A DNA stretch of 9,783 nt from assembly GCA_964559205.1 (NCBI GenBank), contig CAZLHV010000126.1, positions 1 through 9,783 of the forward strand, given 5' to 3'. The stretch comes from GWF2-43-63 sp964559205 (GTDB taxonomy: Bacteria; Bacteroidota; Bacteroidia; Bacteroidales; DTU049). Shown piece after piece: positions 7,270 to 9,783 of this stretch (position 1 is the first letter of the stretch; every line of letters begins with the position of its first letter). Both the position numbers and the translations under genes were made by a program. The notes below the pieces were generated by a model that did not search any database, was not told where the DNA came from, and saw nothing but the letters and a program-made list of their open reading frames with translations.

Positions 7270-7486
7270 TTATCCCATGTAAGCATGAGGAATGTCATAC
7301 TGACGAGAATTTCTTCTATTGGCATTTACCAATTGATGAAATATATAAAAGTCCTTTGGACTATCATACATTTCAAATTGGTAGAATGAACTAATGCTTA
7401 GTGCGTTGACAATTTTGCAGGTATCTGGGTTAATCTCGACATTTTTTTTATTTAGTCGGGAACAGATCTTTGATTTCGTCGTCCAT
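7270..7486 (-). other. Doubtful small reading frame(s) downstream of gyrB, possible gene remnant
   Basis: The interval 7198-7522 has no firm gene. On the - strand an ATG at 7486-7484 reads MDDEIKDLFPTK and stops at TAA 7450-7448. Dropping one base beside that stop joins it to a 60-codon frame that runs to TAA 7272-7270, with protein-like stretches such as INPDTCKIVNALSISSFY and ending RQYDIPHAYMG. The junction lies by a run of eight A residues. The longer frame alone can be traced back to an ATG at 7542 inside gyrB, but that part is out of frame with gyrB and looks arbitrary. No ribosome binding site is visible. It could be a frameshifted small gene, a programmed frameshift, or chance. Confidence 0.2.
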
Positions 7487-7495
7487 GAAGCAGAA

Positions 7496-7515
7496 TACGC
7501 ATTGGCTAATGCGTA
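7496..7515 (-). repeat. Perfect inverted repeat just downstream of gyrB
   Basis: TACGCATT (7496-7503) and AATGCGTA (7508-7515) form a perfect 8-bp stem with a 4-base loop, beginning 8 bases beyond the gyrB stop codon. No T tract follows on the - strand, so it is not a classical intrinsic terminator. It may protect the 3' end or help processing. A further ATGCGT copy lies at 7525-7530 across the gyrB stop. Confidence 0.55.
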
Positions 7516-7522
7516 ATTTGGG

Positions 7523-9499
7523 TTATGCGTCAATCTTTGCATATTTGGCGTTTCGCTCGATGAATTCGCGACGCGGCGGCACTTCGTCTCCCATCAGCAT
7601 CGAGAATATACGGTCGGCCTCGGCACCATTTTCAATTGTCACCTGCCGCAGTGTGCGGGTTTCAGGATTCATGGTGGTTGACCAGAGCTGTTCGGCGTTC
7701 ATTTCTCCAAGACCTTTGTATCGTTGAACGTGAATGCCTTTGTCGCTGCCACTTTCACCCTTGTACGATTCAATGATCTGGTCGCGCTGGTTATCGGTCC
7801 AGGCATATTGTTCTTTGTTTCCTTTTTTTACCAGATAGAGCGGGGGAGTGGCAATGTAAACATATCCGAGCTCAATCATCTGTTTCATGTAGCGGAAAAA
7901 GAAGGTAAGGATAAGGGTGGCAATGTGGCTGCCGTCCACATCGGCATCAGTCATAATGATAACCTTGTGGTAGCGGAGTTTGGTCAGGTTGAGTTCTTTT
8001 GAGTCTTCATCGGTGCCAATCGTCACTCCAAATGCCGTGAAAATATTCTTGATTTCTTCGCTGTCGAAAATCTTATGAGCCATGGCTTTCTCGACATTCA
8101 GAATTTTTCCGCGAAGCGGCAGGATGGCCTGAAAAGCCCTGTTTCGCCCTTGTTTGGCGGTGCCACCTGCAGAATCTCCCTCAACGAGAAAGATTTCACA
8201 CAATGCAGGATCTTTTTCCGAACAGTCGGCAAGTTTTCCCGGAAGTCCGGTGCCTGTGAGAATGTTTTTACGCTGAACCATCTCACGGGCTTTGCGGGCT
8301 GCATGTCTGGCCGTTGCCGCCAGAATAACCTTGTTCACAATGGCTTTTGCTTCCTTGGGGTGCTCCTCGAGATAGTAGTTCAGGTATTCTGATATCACCG
8401 TATCGACCACGCCCATGACTTCGTTGTTACCCAGTTTGGTTTTGGTTTGACCTTCAAACTGAGGCTCCTGTACTTTCACCGAAATGATGGCTGTTAAGCC
8501 TTCGCGGAAATCATCACCGTTGATGTCGAATTTAAGCTTGGACAGCATGCCCGATTTTTCGGCGTATGCTTTCAGCGTACGGGTCAGACCACGGCGAAAA
8601 CCTGCCAGGTGCGTTCCCCCTTCAATGGTGTTGATGTTATTAACAAAAGTATGGACGTTTTCCGAAAACGAAGTATTGTACTGCATGGCAATTTCCATCG
8701 GGATGCCGTTGCGCTCGCCTTCGAAATAAATGGGTTCTTCGATCAGTTTTTCGCGATTTCCATCGAGATAATCGATAAAATCGCGCAGGCCTTTCGCCGA
8801 GAAGTATTCTGCCTTGCGCGGTTCTCCGTTTTCAACATCACGCTCATCGGTCAGCGACAGGCGGATGCCTTTATTCAGAAATGACAATTCTTTAAGACGG
8901 CTTGCTAGGATATCGAAAGTGTATTCGGTGGTGATGAAAATGCTGTCGTCGGGTTTGAAATACACAGTGGTTCCTGTTTCGTTCGATTCGCCGATGGTTT
9001 TAACCTCTGACATTGTCTTTCCGAAACCAAAACGTTGCTCGTAGATTTTTCCATCGCGGCGCACGGTTGCTATCAGGCTCGAAGACAATGCGTTTACGCA
9101 TGAAACACCCACACCGTGAAGACCACCGGATACTTTATAGCTGTCTTTGTCAAATTTTCCACCGGCATGAAGCACCGTCATAACCACTTCAAGCGCCGAT
9201 TTTTGTTCCTTTTCGTGAAAATCTACAGGAATACCCCTTCCATTGTCAACAACCGTAATGGCATTGTCGGTATGGATGGTGACTTCAATATTGTTGCAAT
9301 AGCCAGCCAGTGCTTCGTCAATTGAATTGTCAACAACCTCATAAACAAGGTGATGCAGGCCTTTCACGCCAATATCTCCAATGTACATTGCGGGGCGTTT
9401 GCGAACCGCTTCGAGACCTTCAAGTACCTGAATGCTGTCTGCTGAATATCCGTTTCCGTTTCCGTTCTTTTTTTCTACCAATGTGTTATCAGTTGTCAT
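7523..9499 (-). CDS. gyrB: DNA gyrase subunit B
   Basis: GyrB is the ATPase and TOPRIM subunit of gyrase, which with GyrA introduces negative supercoils into DNA. The 658-aa length is that of the short GyrB lacking the large insertion found in E. coli (804 aa). In the GHKL ATPase domain, EVVDNSIDEA (54-63) carries the catalytic E54 and Mg-binding N58; VDNGRGIP (84-91) supplies D85; GGLHGVGVSCVNALS (125-139) is the ATP lid. The transducer domain spans roughly 235-405. In the TOPRIM domain, EGDSAGG (440-446) and TDADVDGSH (517-525) carry the metal-binding E440, D518 and D520. QRYKGLGEMN (592-601) and the C-terminal PPRREFIERNAKYAKIDA are typical GyrB sequence and argue against ParE. The start ATG is preceded by AAGGA about 10 bases upstream. 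The N-terminal region contains an NGNGNG tract. The gene converges on the pyrF operon; gyrA is not in the window. Confidence 0.97.
   Translation of the reverse strand: MTTDNTLVEKKNGNGNGYSADSIQVLEGLEAVRKRPAMYIGDIGVKGLHHLVYEVVDNSIDEALAGYCNNIEVTIHTDNAITVVDNGRGIPVDFHEKEQKSALEVVMTVLHAGGKFDKDSYKVSGGLHGVGVSCVNALSSSLIATVRRDGKIYEQRFGFGKTMSEVKTIGESNETGTTVYFKPDDSIFITTEYTFDILASRLKELSFLNKGIRLSLTDERDVENGEPRKAEYFSAKGLRDFIDYLDGNREKLIEEPIYFEGERNGIPMEIAMQYNTSFSENVHTFVNNINTIEGGTHLAGFRRGLTRTLKAYAEKSGMLSKLKFDINGDDFREGLTAIISVKVQEPQFEGQTKTKLGNNEVMGVVDTVISEYLNYYLEEHPKEAKAIVNKVILAATARHAARKAREMVQRKNILTGTGLPGKLADCSEKDPALCEIFLVEGDSAGGTAKQGRNRAFQAILPLRGKILNVEKAMAHKIFDSEEIKNIFTAFGVTIGTDEDSKELNLTKLRYHKVIIMTDADVDGSHIATLILTFFFRYMKQMIELGYVYIATPPLYLVKKGNKEQYAWTDNQRDQIIESYKGESGSDKGIHVQRYKGLGEMNAEQLWSTTMNPETRTLRQVTIENGAEADRIFSMLMGDEVPPRREFIERNAKYAKIDA
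9449..9466 (-). repeat. Hexanucleotide tandem repeat in the gyrB 5' coding end
   Basis: TCCGTT is repeated exactly three times on the + strand, encoding Asn-Gly x3 (residues 12-17 of GyrB). A run of seven T residues (9468-9474, Lys/Glu codons) sits one base beyond it. The peptide precedes the conserved ATPase core (from about SIQVLEGLEAVRKRP) and is probably a flexible leader. Confidence 0.8.
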
Positions 9500-9523
9500 G
9501 TTTCTAATTCCTTGTTAGTCAGT

Positions 9524-9557
9524 ATTATAGCACAATTGCTAATCATGTACAAAGATA
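9524..9557 (-). promoter_or_regulatory. gyrB promoter region with two overlapping candidate promoters
   Basis: Read on the - strand, TATCTTTG (9557-9550) is a perfect match to the Bacteroidota -7 motif TAnnTTTG; only a weak CTTTA at 9578-9574 serves as its -33 element. The same bases also supply TTGTAC (9552-9547), followed after exactly 17 bases by TATAAT (9529-9524) with an extended-10 TG one base upstream, a sigma70-like arrangement. An interrupted inverted repeat, TAGC-N6-GCTA (9528-9541) with CAATTG at its centre, overlaps the second promoter. The leader would be about 20 to 45 bases. Which element is used cannot be decided from sequence. Confidence 0.5.
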
Positions 9558-9783
9558 ATGAAAAGCAATCACATAAAGTTATTTTATGCGAATAAAATGC
9601 GCCTTTTTGTTTCAAATTTTTTTATCGAAGTATTTTGGGCGAATATGTGTAAACAAATATGGTCTGGCTTAAAAAGTCAATATACTGAAACACGGCTGCC
9701 GATCTGGGTTTCATGCTTGCAAAAAGGCTCGCTGCGCTTTTGATTTTTGTTAACCAAATGTTTCCCTGCTGATTTTACTTTTA
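9558..9783. other. AT-rich intergenic region upstream of gyrB, no convincing gene
   Basis: Apart from the gyrB promoter elements I see no supported gene here. A 61-codon frame on the + strand starts at the promoter edge but lacks a binding site and recognisable motifs. Two weak structures are present: TGAAAC (9686-9691) pairing with GTTTCA (9708-9713), and AAAAGGC (9722-9728) pairing with GC-bulge-CTTTT (9734-9741) around a 5-base loop. The second is flanked by T-rich sequence on both strands and could be the terminator of a gene lying beyond the right edge. Confidence 0.4.

Noticed and set aside
7327..7383. Inverted repeat TACCAATT / AATTGGTA with a 41-base spacer
   Set aside because: The arms are only 8 AT-rich bases with a long spacer, which is expected by chance in this region; no target duplication or transposon feature is nearby.
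7724..8002. Several 60-105 codon frames on the + strand opposite gyrB
   Set aside because: They are complementary-strand shadows of a clear 658-aa GyrB and carry no motifs of their own.
9558..9743. 61-codon + strand frame divergent from gyrB
   Set aside because: It begins at the edge of the gyrB promoter, has AT-driven Phe/Lys content, no ribosome binding site and no recognisable similarity.
9746..9758. Near-palindrome around GTTAAC that might be an operator or origin element
   Set aside because: It is short and imperfect, and I see no DnaA-box cluster or repeats around it.

Overview
The window reads as ordinary chromosomal DNA of a Bacteroidota (Bacteroidetes) bacterium with moderate GC. 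The evidence is the family forms present: a SecDF/SecF C-terminal half, an envelope protein combining TPR, beta-propeller, CarboxypepD_reg-like and OmpA domains (the architecture of PorE of the type IX secretion system), the long PurM variant with an FNMGHR motif, a type-2 PyrF, and a short (658 aa) GyrB. Candidate promoters resemble the Bacteroidota TTG / TAnnTTTG consensus, and Shine-Dalgarno sequences are weak or absent. The sequence alone does not support a genus.

Layout. Bases 1-821 (+) hold the C-terminal part of the preprotein translocase subunit SecDF/SecF, cut by the left edge and closed by a clear intrinsic terminator. A separate unit at 1022-3253 (+) encodes the 743-aa PorE-like/OmpA-family protein. 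A strong hairpin at 3327-3358 separates it from a compact (+) cluster: purM (3373-4533), prfA (4535-5614), pyrF (5625-6464) and an exported MORN-like repeat protein (6469-7197). The gaps in the cluster are 1, 10 and 4 bases, so it is probably one operon, ending at a hairpin that is terminator-like on both strands (7234-7262). gyrB (7523-9499) lies on the opposite strand and converges on this operon. About 250 bases between them hold a short perfect inverted repeat and a doubtful small reading frame. Right of gyrB, 9500-9783 is AT-rich, with the gyrB promoter region and no convincing gene.

How the genes work together. The operon joins purine synthesis (purM), pyrimidine synthesis (pyrF) and translation termination (prfA), a growth-linked set, with a secreted repeat protein of unknown function riding at the end. 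The two upstream units serve protein export and cell-envelope structure. gyrB supplies the ATPase/TOPRIM subunit of DNA gyrase.

I found no mobile element, CRISPR array, tRNA, rRNA or defence system. The observations most worth checking are the PorE-like protein with an apparent signal peptidase I leader and a Gly/Thr/Asp tail, the exported MORN-like protein in a nucleotide-synthesis operon, the hairpin just ahead of purM, the overlapping promoter elements of gyrB, and the possible small-gene remnant downstream of gyrB.
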